Positions 1 to 8,412 of a stretch of 64,000 nucleotides of DNA are shown here, piece after piece. The stretch is from Gilliamella mensalis (GTDB taxonomy: Bacteria; Pseudomonadota; Gammaproteobacteria; Enterobacterales; Orbaceae). Below the pieces are notes generated by a model. It did no database searches. It worked only from the letters and a program-made list of their open reading frames with translations, and had not been told where the DNA came from. A program made the position numbers and the translations under genes. The DNA lies in assembly GCF_900103085.1 (NCBI RefSeq), contig NZ_FMWR01000017.1:1-64000 (forward strand), read 5' to 3'. Position 1 is the first letter of the stretch. Every line of letters starts with the position of its first letter.

Positions 1-1
1 C

Positions 2-970
2 GTAGCCAAAGCTTTTGCTGCTATAACTATTTTGGAGGCCTTAGGCGAGTTAAAAAGTGCCTTGGGGATGTGGAATATGGAGGATAAAAGCTATTTTAGA
101 TCTAGATTGTTTGGTGCTTTAGCCTTAGGCGCTGGTGCTTTCCTATTATTACTTGAAAGTGGATTAGCTATAGGGATTGGTGCTGCGTTACTAGTTTTAA
201 GTTTATATTTAATTGCTTATAGCAAAAAATACGATAATTTTACCCCTATCGATCACTGGTTAAATCGTTGTTATTTTGGGGTGCAAAAAGAGTTTGCCTA
301 TTTGGGGTACGGCGCTTATCACGAAGAGCAGCACTCATTTGTCGGTTTTGGGCATTCGGTGAATGATTATTTGGTTGCCTTGTCGGGCATTGAAACTTTT
401 ATCATCTTTAAAAAACCAAGTTCATTTAGTGGGATGAAGCTATATCACCGCCACCTCTATTTTTATTTAACATACCCAAACTGCGCTACTATTGCCCAAA
501 AGCCGTTACAGGCTTCAGTTAAATTATTTGGCAAAAATGGGCAAAGCGATGAGGATTTGATTGAATCTCGTTTTAATATCCGTTCAACAGGGGTAAATAA
601 AGACTCAGTAGAGGCGCATCCCCCAATCCACCTAAACGAAGATAAAGCCAAAGAAACCCTAAAAATCACAGAGTATGTGACCCTCGACAAAGGTTATTTT
701 ATGGAACATTATGAAGCAAAAACCTTTAAAACCCTCACTCAGGGCAAAGCAATATGGAAATCTGATTTTAACGATATTGAAAAAATCGAAGTGAAAAAAA
801 CCGATCCTAATCAGTCAGATAGCCACCTAACAGCCATAACATGGGTAGCGGGCACCTTTGCTTATGATCTAGTAAATAGCTATCAAATCAATATCAGCCC
901 TAATGCACAAGATGATGACGAAATCCCACTCATCATTAATCGCAGCAGTAACCAATTTCACGATGAATAA
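2..970 (+). CDS. VasX-like T6SS effector, C-terminal part (5' end outside window)
   Basis: The reading frame is open to the left edge, so only the last 322 residues of a larger protein are seen. Two closely spaced hydrophobic stretches (about residues 36-74 of the visible part) are followed by a 'DHWLNRCYFG' motif, which I recall from the C-terminal region of VasX/BTH_I2691-type type VI secretion effectors that damage membranes. The final 75 residues (from 'FNDIEKIEVKK') are soluble and charged. A DUF6708 gene starts 18 bases downstream with a good GGAG site, as expected of an effector-immunity pair. A TTG at 32 could be read as a start but lies inside the frame and has no support. The family call is from pattern memory; the N-terminal half would settle it. 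Confidence 0.6.
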   Translation, partial: VAKAFAAITILEALGELKSALGMWNMEDKSYFRSRLFGALALGAGAFLLLLESGLAIGIGAALLVLSLYLIAYSKKYDNFTPIDHWLNRCYFGVQKEFAYLGYGAYHEEQHSFVGFGHSVNDYLVALSGIETFIIFKKPSSFSGMKLYHRHLYFYLTYPNCATIAQKPLQASVKLFGKNGQSDEDLIESRFNIRSTGVNKDSVEAHPPIHLNEDKAKETLKITEYVTLDKGYFMEHYEAKTFKTLTQGKAIWKSDFNDIEKIEVKKTDPNQSDSHLTAITWVAGTFAYDLVNSYQINISPNAQDDDEIPLIINRSSNQFHDE

Positions 971-988
971 ATAAAAAGGAGAGTCATC

Positions 989-1816
989 ATGCCATCAAAA
1001 TACCGTCCACAAATCTTTGGTTGGTTTGGCGATCTGGATAAAGGCCCTTATAGTGTGCCCCTGCATGATCGTCGCTTAAGCTATGCCAATAATAACTACT
1101 GTGCCTTTATTCGTCAGGATCTCAATGATCAGATTTTTTATACCTGTCTCTATTTTGTTATTGTTATTGTTTTATTAATACTTCTTATTGGTTTTCCTAC
1201 ATTTATTATGGATTATGATCATCTAGATAGTGGTAGCATGCTTTGTTTTATTGGAATTATTGGATTTATTACCTGTTGTCTCGGTATGTATTATGCTGTT
1301 CCTCAACTGTATCATAATCTATTCTCCCATTGTGGCAGTCCCATTATATTTAACCGTAAAACGGGTAAAGTCTATGTTAACGAAAGTTACTTTTTTAACT
1401 TTAAAGTATTACGACATCCTGCGGTATTTTTACAACCGAAAAAACGCCGTATAAAGGAGTATGATTGGGACGATCTACATGGCGTTATTATTCATAATAT
1501 GTCGCGTAATGCCCTAACCTCGACCGTGTTAATGGTGTGCAAACCGGGCACGCATCAAGTGATTGATCATATTATGTTAGATCCTATTCGAGCCGGCGCA
1601 GGGAGCACATTTGTTTGGGGGTGGATCAATAGTTTTATGGTGTATTATAAATCTGCCAATATCGATGATGGCGAATATAAATCAGATCAAGAAGCGGAAT
1701 TTAAAGCCCATAGGATTGACGGTCAAGGCTGGCCCGAATGGATGGTTGAAGCGTTTAATGCCACATCATTAGAAGCGCTAGCTGAAATTAAACAACAGCA
1801 CAATATAACGGAATAG
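989..1816 (+). CDS. DUF6708-like membrane protein, putative T6SS immunity protein, copy 1
   Basis: 275 residues. It starts 'MPSKYRPQIFGWFGDL', has two hydrophobic segments at about residues 50-75 and 82-105, then a cytoplasmic-type domain beginning 'GSPIIFNRKTGKVYV' and containing 'YDWDDLHGVIIH'. This layout resembles DUF6708 proteins next to VasX-like T6SS effectors; members are thought to protect the inner membrane. AAAGGAGAG precedes the ATG. It lies directly downstream of the only intact effector end, so it is the most likely cognate immunity gene. Two close paralogues follow. Immunity function is inferred from position and topology; no catalytic motif is visible. Confidence 0.6.
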   Translation: MPSKYRPQIFGWFGDLDKGPYSVPLHDRRLSYANNNYCAFIRQDLNDQIFYTCLYFVIVIVLLILLIGFPTFIMDYDHLDSGSMLCFIGIIGFITCCLGMYYAVPQLYHNLFSHCGSPIIFNRKTGKVYVNESYFFNFKVLRHPAVFLQPKKRRIKEYDWDDLHGVIIHNMSRNALTSTVLMVCKPGTHQVIDHIMLDPIRAGAGSTFVWGWINSFMVYYKSANIDDGEYKSDQEAEFKAHRIDGQGWPEWMVEAFNATSLEALAEIKQQHNITE

Positions 1817-2074
1817 CCCAAAAGCTGTTGCAGTTTGGCAAGAATGGGCAAAGCGGTATGGAAATCTAATTTTAATGATATTGAAAAAATCGAAGTGAAA
1901 AAAACCGATCCTAACCAGTCAGATAGCCACCTAACGGCGATAACATGGGTAGCGGGCACCTTTGCCTATGATCTAGTAAATAGCTATCAAATCAATATCA
2001 GCCCTAATGCACAAGATGATGACGAAATCCCACTCATCATAAATCGCAGCAGCAACCAATTTCACGATGAATAA
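1816..2074 (+). pseudogene. Effector C-terminal tail fragment 1
   Basis: This stretch repeats the last part of the effector gene (about 494-970) with two internal deletions. Fifteen bases are missing after 'CCGTTACAG'-like sequence, and 203 bases are missing between two GGGCAAAGC copies (539-547 and 742-750 in the intact gene). After the join, the last 70-odd codons are nearly unchanged to the stop. A frame can be read from TTG 1835 or ATG 1844, but there is no convincing ribosome site, and the sequence before the join is in another frame. It may only serve as the translated leader of the next DUF6708 gene, 17 bases downstream. Confidence 0.8.
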
Positions 2075-2091
2075 ATAAAAGGAGAGTAATC

Positions 2092-2916
2092 ATGCCATCA
2101 AAATACCGTCCACAAATCTTTGGTTGGTTTGGTGATCTAGGTAAAGGCCCTTATAGTTTGCCCCTGCATGATCGTCGCTTAAGCTATGCCAATAATAACT
2201 ACTGTGCCTTTATTCGTAAGATTCCTTCTGATCAAGCTTTTTATTTATGTATTTACATTATTGCTGTTATTCTTTTATGCTCTGCAGTAGTTCTATTGTC
2301 TATATTGACTTATTTATGTAACCCAATTTTAGAAACCCATATATTTTTAGTTGCGTTAAGTGGTGTCATTTTATGCTTTGTTGCTATGTATCTTGTTATT
2401 CCAGAAATTTATCAGAATCTATTTTCCCGTCGTGGTAGTCCCATTATATTTAACCGTAAAACGGGTAAAGTCTATGTTAACGAAAGTGACTTTTTTAACT
2501 TTAAGTTTTTACGGCACCCTGCGGTATTTTTACAACCGAAAAAACGCCGTATAAAAGAGTATGATTGGGATGATTTGCATGGCGTTATTATTCATAATAT
2601 GTCGCGTAATGCCCTAACCTCGACCGTGTTAATGGTGTGCCAACCGGGAACGCATCAAGTGATTGATCATATTATGTTAGATCCTATTCGAGCCGGCGCT
2701 GGTAGTACATTTGTTTGGGGTTGGATCAATAGTTTTATGGTTTTTTATAAATCTGCTAATATCGATGACGGCGAATATAAATCAGATCAAGAAGCGGAAT
2801 TTAAAGCCCATAGGATTGACGGTCAAGGCTGGCCCGAATGGATGGTTGAAGCGTTTAATGCCACATCATTAGAAGAGTTAGCTGAAATTAAACAACAGCA
2901 CAATATAACGGAATAG
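2092..2916 (+). CDS. DUF6708-like membrane protein, putative immunity protein, copy 2
   Basis: 274 residues, nearly identical to copies 1 and 3 over the first 40 and last 160 residues. The two membrane segments and the loop between them (about residues 42-112) are almost entirely different: they begin 'RKIPSDQAFYLCIYI' where copies 1 and 3 have 'RQDLNDQIFY'. AAAGGAGAG precedes the ATG. It follows a tail fragment rather than a full effector, so it looks like an orphan immunity gene that may protect against related toxins from other strains. That role is inference. Confidence 0.6.
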   Translation: MPSKYRPQIFGWFGDLGKGPYSLPLHDRRLSYANNNYCAFIRKIPSDQAFYLCIYIIAVILLCSAVVLLSILTYLCNPILETHIFLVALSGVILCFVAMYLVIPEIYQNLFSRRGSPIIFNRKTGKVYVNESDFFNFKFLRHPAVFLQPKKRRIKEYDWDDLHGVIIHNMSRNALTSTVLMVCQPGTHQVIDHIMLDPIRAGAGSTFVWGWINSFMVFYKSANIDDGEYKSDQEAEFKAHRIDGQGWPEWMVEAFNATSLEELAEIKQQHNITE

Positions 2917-3174
2917 CCCAAAAGCCGTTACAGTTTGGCAAGAATGGGCAAAGCGGTATGGCAAGCCCATTTTAATGATATTGAAAAAATCGAAGTGAAA
3001 AAAACCGATCCTAACCAGTCAGATAGCCACCTAACGGCGATAACATGGGTAGCGGGCACCTTTGCTTATGATCTAGTAAATAGCTATCAAATCAATATCA
3101 GCCCTAATGCACAAGATGATGACGAAATCCCACTCATCATAAATCGCAGCAGCAACCAATTTCACGATGAATAA
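2916..3174 (+). pseudogene. Effector C-terminal tail fragment 2
   Basis: Second broken copy of the effector tail, with the same two deletions as fragment 1, so both descend from one already deleted copy. It differs by a few substitutions (for example 'GKAVWQAHF' in place of 'GKAVWKSNF'). It ends with the same stop codon context, 16 bases before the next DUF6708 start. Confidence 0.8.
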
Positions 3175-3190
3175 ATAAAAGGAGAATAAA

Positions 3191-4018
3191 ATGCCATCAA
3201 AATACCGTCCACAAATCTTTGGTTGGTTTGGCGATCTGGATAAAGGTCCACGTTTAGTGCCCCTGCATGATCGTCGCTTAAGCTATGCCAATAATAACTA
3301 CTGTGCCTTTATTCGTCAGGATCTCAATGATCAGATTTTTTATGCTTGCCTTTATTTTGTTGCTATTATTTTGGGAAGTATATTAGTTGTTGGTTCTTTT
3401 ATAATGATTTTCTGGTTCAATGATTCTGACATTGGTGACAAACTAACGATAATGGGGATAATTGGCTTTATTGCCTGTTGTGCCGCTTTATATCTATCCA
3501 TTCCTGAATTTTACCAAAATGCTTTCTCCCGTCGAGGCAGTCCCATTATATTTAACCGTAAAACGGGTAAAGTCTATGTTAACGAAAGTTATTTTTTTAA
3601 CTTTAAAGTATTACGGTACCCTGCGGTATTTTTGCAACCGAAAAAACGCCGAATAAAGGAGTATGATTGGGATGATTTGCATGGTGTTGTTATTCATAAT
3701 ATGTCACGTAATGCCCTAACCTCGACCGTGCTAATGGTGTGCCAACCGGGAACGCATCAAGTGATTGATCATATCATGCTAGATCCTATTCGAGCCGGCG
3801 CAGGGAGTACATTTGTTTGGGGTTGGATCAATAGTTTTATGTTTTTTTGTGATGTTGCCAATATCGATGATGGCGAATATAAATCAGATCAAGAAGCGGA
3901 ATTTAAAGCCCATAGGATTGCCGGTCAAGGCTGGCCCGAATGGATGGTTGAAGCATTTAATGCCACATCGCAAGCAGAGTTAGCTGAAATTAAACAACGG
4001 TACAATATAACGGAATAG
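3191..4018 (+). CDS. DUF6708-like membrane protein, putative immunity protein, copy 3
   Basis: 275 residues. The N-terminus and C-terminal domain match copies 1 and 2. The membrane hairpin (about residues 48-112) is again distinct but closer to copy 1, sharing 'QDLNDQIFYACLYF' and 'IIGFIACC'. Small differences also occur near 'SFMFFCDVANIDD'. AAAGGAGAA precedes the ATG. It is last in the array and also an orphan by context. Function is inferred as for the other copies. Confidence 0.6.
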   Translation: MPSKYRPQIFGWFGDLDKGPRLVPLHDRRLSYANNNYCAFIRQDLNDQIFYACLYFVAIILGSILVVGSFIMIFWFNDSDIGDKLTIMGIIGFIACCAALYLSIPEFYQNAFSRRGSPIIFNRKTGKVYVNESYFFNFKVLRYPAVFLQPKKRRIKEYDWDDLHGVVIHNMSRNALTSTVLMVCQPGTHQVIDHIMLDPIRAGAGSTFVWGWINSFMFFCDVANIDDGEYKSDQEAEFKAHRIAGQGWPEWMVEAFNATSQAELAEIKQRYNITE

Positions 4019-4069
4019 CCCAAAAGCCGTTACAGTTTGGCAAGAATGGGCAAAGTCATGAGGATTTTT
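4018..4069 (+). pseudogene. Short effector-tail remnant ending the array
   Basis: This begins exactly as fragments 1 and 2 do (GCCCAAAAGCC, with the same 15-base deletion). After GGGCAAAG it continues 'TCATGAGGATTT', which matches the undeleted effector gene at 547-558 rather than the join seen in fragments 1 and 2. It therefore represents the state before the 203-base deletion. Similarity stops near 4069. Confidence 0.7.
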
Positions 4070-4424
4070 CAGCGGATTTAATTGCGATCACTTGTTTTTG
4101 TCTCAGTACAACTGAATAAAGTTAAAATAAATAGAATGTCTAATAACTTTAGGTTCCCAAAAATACCTATAGTATTATCAACAAAATGCTCCAGCAACTT
4201 CGTTGTACAAAGGCAAGGGATATTGATCCTAGCGAAAACAGTCAAGCTATGATTTACTTGCTCGAAACTTTTCTTCCATAAAGTGGAATGCAAATGTGTC
4301 TCTTCCCTCCAATTTTTCATTATGTCAATGTTGGCTTAATTATTCGACCTGATAAGAGGATAACCGATGCTTATCCACTATGAGATAAAAGAATCGATTA
4401 TCAATTAAAAGAATAAAAAATTGC
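4070..4424. other. Non-coding stretch after the array
   Basis: I recognise no gene here. An 80-codon minus-strand frame (4078-4320) has no convincing ribosome site and resembles nothing I know. A small hairpin (GGATAA 4358-4363 with TTATCC 4371-4376) lies downstream of the ABC-transporter operon and could be a weak terminator for it. Confidence 0.5.
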
Positions 4425-5246
4425 TTATTTAGGTGAATAATCAGCACTAAAATAGTGATCACTTATTTTCGATAATTCACCATTACTAATGAGCTTTTTG
4501 ATCCCCTCATTAATATCTTTAGTTAGCTGTTCGCCTTTACTCCCTTTACTGATTAATAAGTAACTATATGGCGAACCAATACGATCAGCATCTTCTTTGT
4601 TTAATTCTATTATTTTAAGACTAAGATTATGTTCGTTAATCAATTGTGATAGCATCACTTTATCGATTAATTGAAAATCATATTGTCCGGTTTCAACATG
4701 TTGAAGTACTGGTAATAAATCAGCTTCACTATACACAATTTTAACAGGATTATTGGGATGCTGTTCATTATAAATCTCTAATGCGGTAGCATAATTCAGT
4801 CCCGGTGTCACTTCGGTTGATTTGCCATTTAGATCGGCAAAGTTTTTAATATCGTTATTGTTTTTTGCCACCGCAATGGCGTATTGGTTTTTAAAAATAG
4901 GATCAGAATAAAAATATTTTTCTTTGCGCTTTTCATTCATGGCATAATTATTGGCACCTACCTGATAACGTTGCGCATCAAGCCCTGCTAAAACCGATGG
5001 AAATTCTGTAAGTTCAAAGCTAATCTCATATTGCGGTAACTTTGCAAATATTGCTTTTACCACATCAATATCATACCCCATTAACTCTCCTTTCTCATTT
5101 ACTGTGGTGAAAGGGCTCGGTGCACCCGATGTTGCAATAATAATTGTTTCTTTACCTTTTGCTTCTTCGCCTTTATTTTGGTTATCACAGCCAATTAATA
5201 ATAAAGTCCCTACTGCTAAAATACTTAACCATTTTTTGTAATTCAT
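4425..5246 (-). CDS. Amino-acid (cystine-type) ABC transporter substrate-binding lipoprotein
   Basis: 273 residues of the bacterial extracellular solute-binding family 3. A lipoprotein signal peptide ends in the lipobox LIGC (Cys20). The mature protein has family hallmarks such as 'GYDIDVVKAIFAKL' and 'FELTEFPSVLAGLDAQRYQVGANNYAMNEKRKEKYFYSDP', split here only by reading on, typical of cystine/sulfur amino-acid binders (TcyJ/TcyK, FliY-like). AAGGAGAA precedes the ATG. It is the last gene of an operon with the permease and ATPase upstream and a GNAT gene between. The exact ligand cannot be read from sequence; cystine or an S-substituted cysteine is the favoured guess. Confidence 0.8.
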   Translation of the reverse strand: MNYKKWLSILAVGTLLLIGCDNQNKGEEAKGKETIIIATSGAPSPFTTVNEKGELMGYDIDVVKAIFAKLPQYEISFELTEFPSVLAGLDAQRYQVGANNYAMNEKRKEKYFYSDPIFKNQYAIAVAKNNNDIKNFADLNGKSTEVTPGLNYATALEIYNEQHPNNPVKIVYSEADLLPVLQHVETGQYDFQLIDKVMLSQLINEHNLSLKIIELNKEDADRIGSPYSYLLISKGSKGEQLTKDINEGIKKLISNGELSKISDHYFSADYSPK

Positions 5247-5316
5247 AAAGCTATTTTCTCCTTAACTTTGGCTTAACATTGCCAACGGATTTATTGAACT
5301 GTTTTTTATCTACATT

Positions 5317-5742
5317 TTAAATAAAACCCATGTTTCTCATGTCAGTTATATGATCAGCTTGATAACGTGCCATACCTGTTTTCATTACTTCAAAACCTAA
5401 ATTTTTATAAAATTCGACGGTTTGTGGATGGGTGTAAAGGATGATATTGCACTGTTTTACTTGATCAACGAGTTTATCAACAATCAGCCGTCCATACTGC
5501 TGGCCATGTAGATGTTGTGCCAATGCAATGTTATATATAGCTGCCTGACAAACACCATCAGATAACGCACGTCCAACACCCACTACTCGGTTTTTTTCCA
5601 TTAAAAATACAACAGCATAGCTATTACGAAACACTAGTTCTTGTGTTTTAGCATCCAATGAACTAAGTCCATAAAAAGTCAGTAAATCAGCAACATCTTG
5701 CCAATTAATTCCATCGCAATGTTGTTGAATAATAATATTCAT
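5317..5742 (-). CDS. GNAT-family N-acetyltransferase
   Basis: 141 residues with the GNAT fold. An acetyl-CoA-binding region is visible around 'YNIALAQHLHGQQYGRLIVD', a late 'ILYTHPQTVEFYKNLGFE' is typical of small GNATs, and the length is normal. It lies 14 bases after the ABC ATPase gene and before the binding protein, so it is co-transcribed with a transporter. In Bacillus subtilis the tcyJKLMN (ytm) operon also carries a GNAT enzyme (SnaA) that acetylates S-substituted cysteines. By analogy this enzyme may acetylate an imported sulfur amino acid. Substrate is inferred only. Confidence 0.75.
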   Translation of the reverse strand: MNIIIQQHCDGINWQDVADLLTFYGLSSLDAKTQELVFRNSYAVVFLMEKNRVVGVGRALSDGVCQAAIYNIALAQHLHGQQYGRLIVDKLVDQVKQCNIILYTHPQTVEFYKNLGFEVMKTGMARYQADHITDMRNMGFI

Positions 5743-5756
5743 TCATACTCCATTTA

Positions 5757-6515
5757 TTAAATTTCATAATCTATTTGCCCTGCAGAATAATATCTGGCTA
5801 AAAAATCTTTGGTTCTTGATTGAGTTGGATTTGAAAACACCTGCTGCGGTGAACCATCTTCAATGATTTGCCCTTTATCTAAAAATAGCACCCGAGTTGC
5901 AATATCATGTACAAAACTCATTTCATGAGAAACTAAAATCATAGTAATGCCTGATTTAGCGGCTATTTTGATGGTTGCTAACACTTCACCCACCAGTTCA
6001 GGATCAAGTGCCGAGGTGGGTTCATCAAGCAACAACACTTTCGGTTCCATAGCTAACGCCCTAGCAATTGCCACTCGTTGTTGTTGCCCACCTGATAACT
6101 GTTTTGGATAATGATAGATTCGCTCCGCAAGTCCAACCTGAGCCAATTTTTCATAGGCTATCTGCTGCGCTTTATCCTTTGGATATTTTTTCACAATCAT
6201 TAATCCTTCCATAACATTTTCTAAAGCATTTTTTTGTTGAAATAAATTGAATTGTTGAAATACCATTGCTGTTTGCTGACGAAATGCGACAATTTCATGC
6301 CTTTTTCTACAACTAACATCAAATTCAAAATGATCAATACGGATCTGACCTTGTTGTGGTTTTTCTAATAAATTTAAACACCGTAAGAGTGTTGATTTAC
6401 CGGCACCCGATGCCCCAATAATCGCGACAATTTCATGGGGGCGAATATGAAAGTTAAGTTGATTCAATATCAGATTATGATGAAAAGATAATGTTAAATT
6501 TTGCACATTAATCAT
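5757..6515 (-). CDS. Amino-acid ABC transporter ATP-binding protein (TcyN/GlnQ type)
   Basis: 252 residues, the usual length for polar amino-acid ABC ATPases. Walker A is GASGAGKST (residues 34-42), the signature is LSGGQQQRVA, Walker B is VLLLDEPTSALDPE, and the H-loop is in 'ILVSHEMSF'. The start overlaps the permease stop by four bases (ATGA), so the two are translationally coupled. It drives import together with the permease at 6512-7252 and the lipoprotein at 4425-5246. Confidence 0.9.
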   Translation of the reverse strand: MINVQNLTLSFHHNLILNQLNFHIRPHEIVAIIGASGAGKSTLLRCLNLLEKPQQGQIRIDHFEFDVSCRKRHEIVAFRQQTAMVFQQFNLFQQKNALENVMEGLMIVKKYPKDKAQQIAYEKLAQVGLAERIYHYPKQLSGGQQQRVAIARALAMEPKVLLLDEPTSALDPELVGEVLATIKIAAKSGITMILVSHEMSFVHDIATRVLFLDKGQIIEDGSPQQVFSNPTQSRTKDFLARYYSAGQIDYEI

Positions 6516-7252
6516 AATAATTTTCCTCGGCGATAACTGGGGGTGTTAACACTGTCAGAAATGGTTAAGCGCTTTTCCAAATATTTCATAATCAGTTCAA
6601 TAATAATGGTTAATGCCCAATAAATTAATGCCAATGAAATATAAACTTCAAAATAACGATAACTATGCCCAGCTAAAGTTTTCCCTCGACCGGTCATTTC
6701 GGTTACCGAACAGACAAATGCTAATGATGTACCTTTTAGTAAACCAATTAACGCATTACCTAAATTAGGTAAGGCCACAATAACAGCTTCAGGAATGATA
6801 ATTCTTCGTAACAATTGGCTATAGGTCATGCCCAATGATTGCGCGGCTTCAATCTGCCCTTTATTCACAGACTGTAATGCTGCGCGGATTGTCTCTGAAT
6901 TATAGGCTGCCTCGTTAAACGAAAAAGCAATTAACACAAACAACATTGGAGATATGCCATTAATATTGTAGTGAGTGTCATAAAAATAATTGATATAACG
7001 CAATAAGATAGGAATACCATAAAAGCTTAAATAGAGCTGTACTAATAATGGCGTTCCTCTTATAAAAGAGACAAATACCACTGATATTTGCGATAATATC
7101 GGTATTTTATTCATTTTGATGATGGCAATAATCAATCCTAATATTACCCCAAGTAGCATCGAGAAAAAGGTAATAAAAAGCGTTACAGGCAGATAAGCAA
7201 GTAACATTGGGATTTGAGTAAAAATCAATCCAACATCTAATATATTTGGCAT
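6512..7252 (-). CDS. Amino-acid ABC transporter permease (TcyL type)
   Basis: 246 residues with several membrane segments, of the His/Glu/Gln/Cys-type permease family. The cytoplasmic EAA loop is visible as 'EAAQSLGMTYSQLLRRIIIPEA', and 'FVSFIRGTPLLVQLYL' is another family hallmark. It is the second gene of the operon, 22 bases after the glutathionyl-hydroquinone reductase and overlapping the ATPase gene. A single permease gene implies a homodimeric channel. Confidence 0.9.
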   Translation of the reverse strand: MPNILDVGLIFTQIPMLLAYLPVTLFITFFSMLLGVILGLIIAIIKMNKIPILSQISVVFVSFIRGTPLLVQLYLSFYGIPILLRYINYFYDTHYNINGISPMLFVLIAFSFNEAAYNSETIRAALQSVNKGQIEAAQSLGMTYSQLLRRIIIPEAVIVALPNLGNALIGLLKGTSLAFVCSVTEMTGRGKTLAGHSYRYFEVYISLALIYWALTIIIELIMKYLEKRLTISDSVNTPSYRRGKLL

Positions 7253-7274
7253 TGTAATTATCCCATTAATAAAA

Positions 7275-8246
7275 TTAGTGAGTTGAACTAAACTGCTTAT
7301 CTCGGTTGTGGGGGGTATGCCAATGGCTTATATCTGGTCCTAAAGGTAAGATATCATAAGGATTATGCGCATTATCGCCCAAAAAATAGCCTTTCTTTAT
7401 TGCTTCAAAATCAGTTGTTTCACCAAAAGCAGGTATTTGATAAAGATCTCGAGCATAAGCCCATAAGTTAGGGTAGTCGATAATTCGATTACGATTGGTT
7501 TTAAAGGCGCCATAGTAGGCAACATCAAATCGAGCTAATGTCACATAGAGGCGAATATCAGAATCAGTTATCTTATCACCGAATAGATAACGCGATTGAC
7601 TCAAACGCTGTTCTAGCTTATCTAATCGATTAAAAACAAGATGATAAGCATGTTCATAAGCTTTTTGCGAACGAGCAAAACCTGCTTTATACACGCCATT
7701 ATTTACTTCATGGAATATTACATCGTTTAACGCATCAATATCCGCACGTAATTTTTCAGGATAAAGATCAGGCGCCCCCCTTTTATGAAAAGGTTTAAAT
7801 GCGGTTTCCCAATAATAGGTCAGTTTAAAATAATCATTATTGACAACTTTGCCCGTTTTTACATCGACAACCGTTGGCACTGTCGCCCTGCCGTCATACT
7901 CAGAATCAGTTGAAGCATAGATTTCAGGTAGATAACGAATACCCAGTACAGGATCGACACCACCAGCATCAAGCGAAAATTCCCAGCCATTAGAGGTTCT
8001 AATCGGGCTTACTTTACCTACACTAATTACATCGTCTAATCCCAATAATTTGATAGCTATCATTGAACGATGTGCCCAAGGACAAATAGCTGCCCAAATT
8101 AAACGATAACGGTCGGCTTCAACGGGTAATTGTTCGGGATTATTGCCAAATGGTGTATCAAAACGATTAGCTTGGCGGACAAATGCTCCATTTTTATCAA
8201 TCTCATTATTTTCATTAGTAACGACCTTTCCTATAGCAAAAGACAT
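7275..8246 (-). CDS. yqjG: Glutathionyl-hydroquinone reductase (YqjG/Ecm4 type)
   Basis: 323 residues, normal for the Xi-class glutathione transferase family. The catalytic motif CPWA is present with the cysteine at residue 55 ('WAAICPWAHRSM'). The C-terminal helical domain contains 'RYLFGDKITDSDIRLYVTLARFD'. These enzymes reduce glutathionyl-hydroquinones and related glutathione conjugates in the cytoplasm. It is the first gene of the operon, so a thiol-conjugate reductase is made together with a cystine-type importer and an acetyltransferase. AAGGAG precedes the ATG. Confidence 0.9.
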   Translation of the reverse strand: MSFAIGKVVTNENNEIDKNGAFVRQANRFDTPFGNNPEQLPVEADRYRLIWAAICPWAHRSMIAIKLLGLDDVISVGKVSPIRTSNGWEFSLDAGGVDPVLGIRYLPEIYASTDSEYDGRATVPTVVDVKTGKVVNNDYFKLTYYWETAFKPFHKRGAPDLYPEKLRADIDALNDVIFHEVNNGVYKAGFARSQKAYEHAYHLVFNRLDKLEQRLSQSRYLFGDKITDSDIRLYVTLARFDVAYYGAFKTNRNRIIDYPNLWAYARDLYQIPAFGETTDFEAIKKGYFLGDNAHNPYDILPLGPDISHWHTPHNRDKQFSSTH

Positions 8247-8412
8247 ATGCTTACTCCTTATTATTTTGGTACTGCAAAATTTAACTATCTAACATCTTAG
8301 TCCAATCTAGCATCAAATATTTTGCAGTTAAAATAACAAATAAGCATATTTATATAATTATCAATTATATAGAAAGTAAGCTACTATATGAAAATAGTCT
8401 TAAGTTAAATAT

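Larger units (their letters stand above)
722..4069 (+). repeat. Tandem array: effector tail plus DUF6708 gene, about 1.1 kb unit, three copies
   Basis: The unit 'effector tail, short spacer, DUF6708 gene' occurs three times, with gene starts at 989, 2092 and 3191 (spacings 1103 and 1099 bases). Identity is very high except in the membrane-hairpin part of each DUF6708 gene. Only the first tail is attached to a real effector. A fourth, very short start of a tail ends the array at about 4069. Confidence 0.9.

Noticed and set aside
4078-4320. 80-codon minus-strand frame after the DUF6708 array
   Set aside because: No ribosome site, no recognisable motif, and unclear composition; treated as non-coding.
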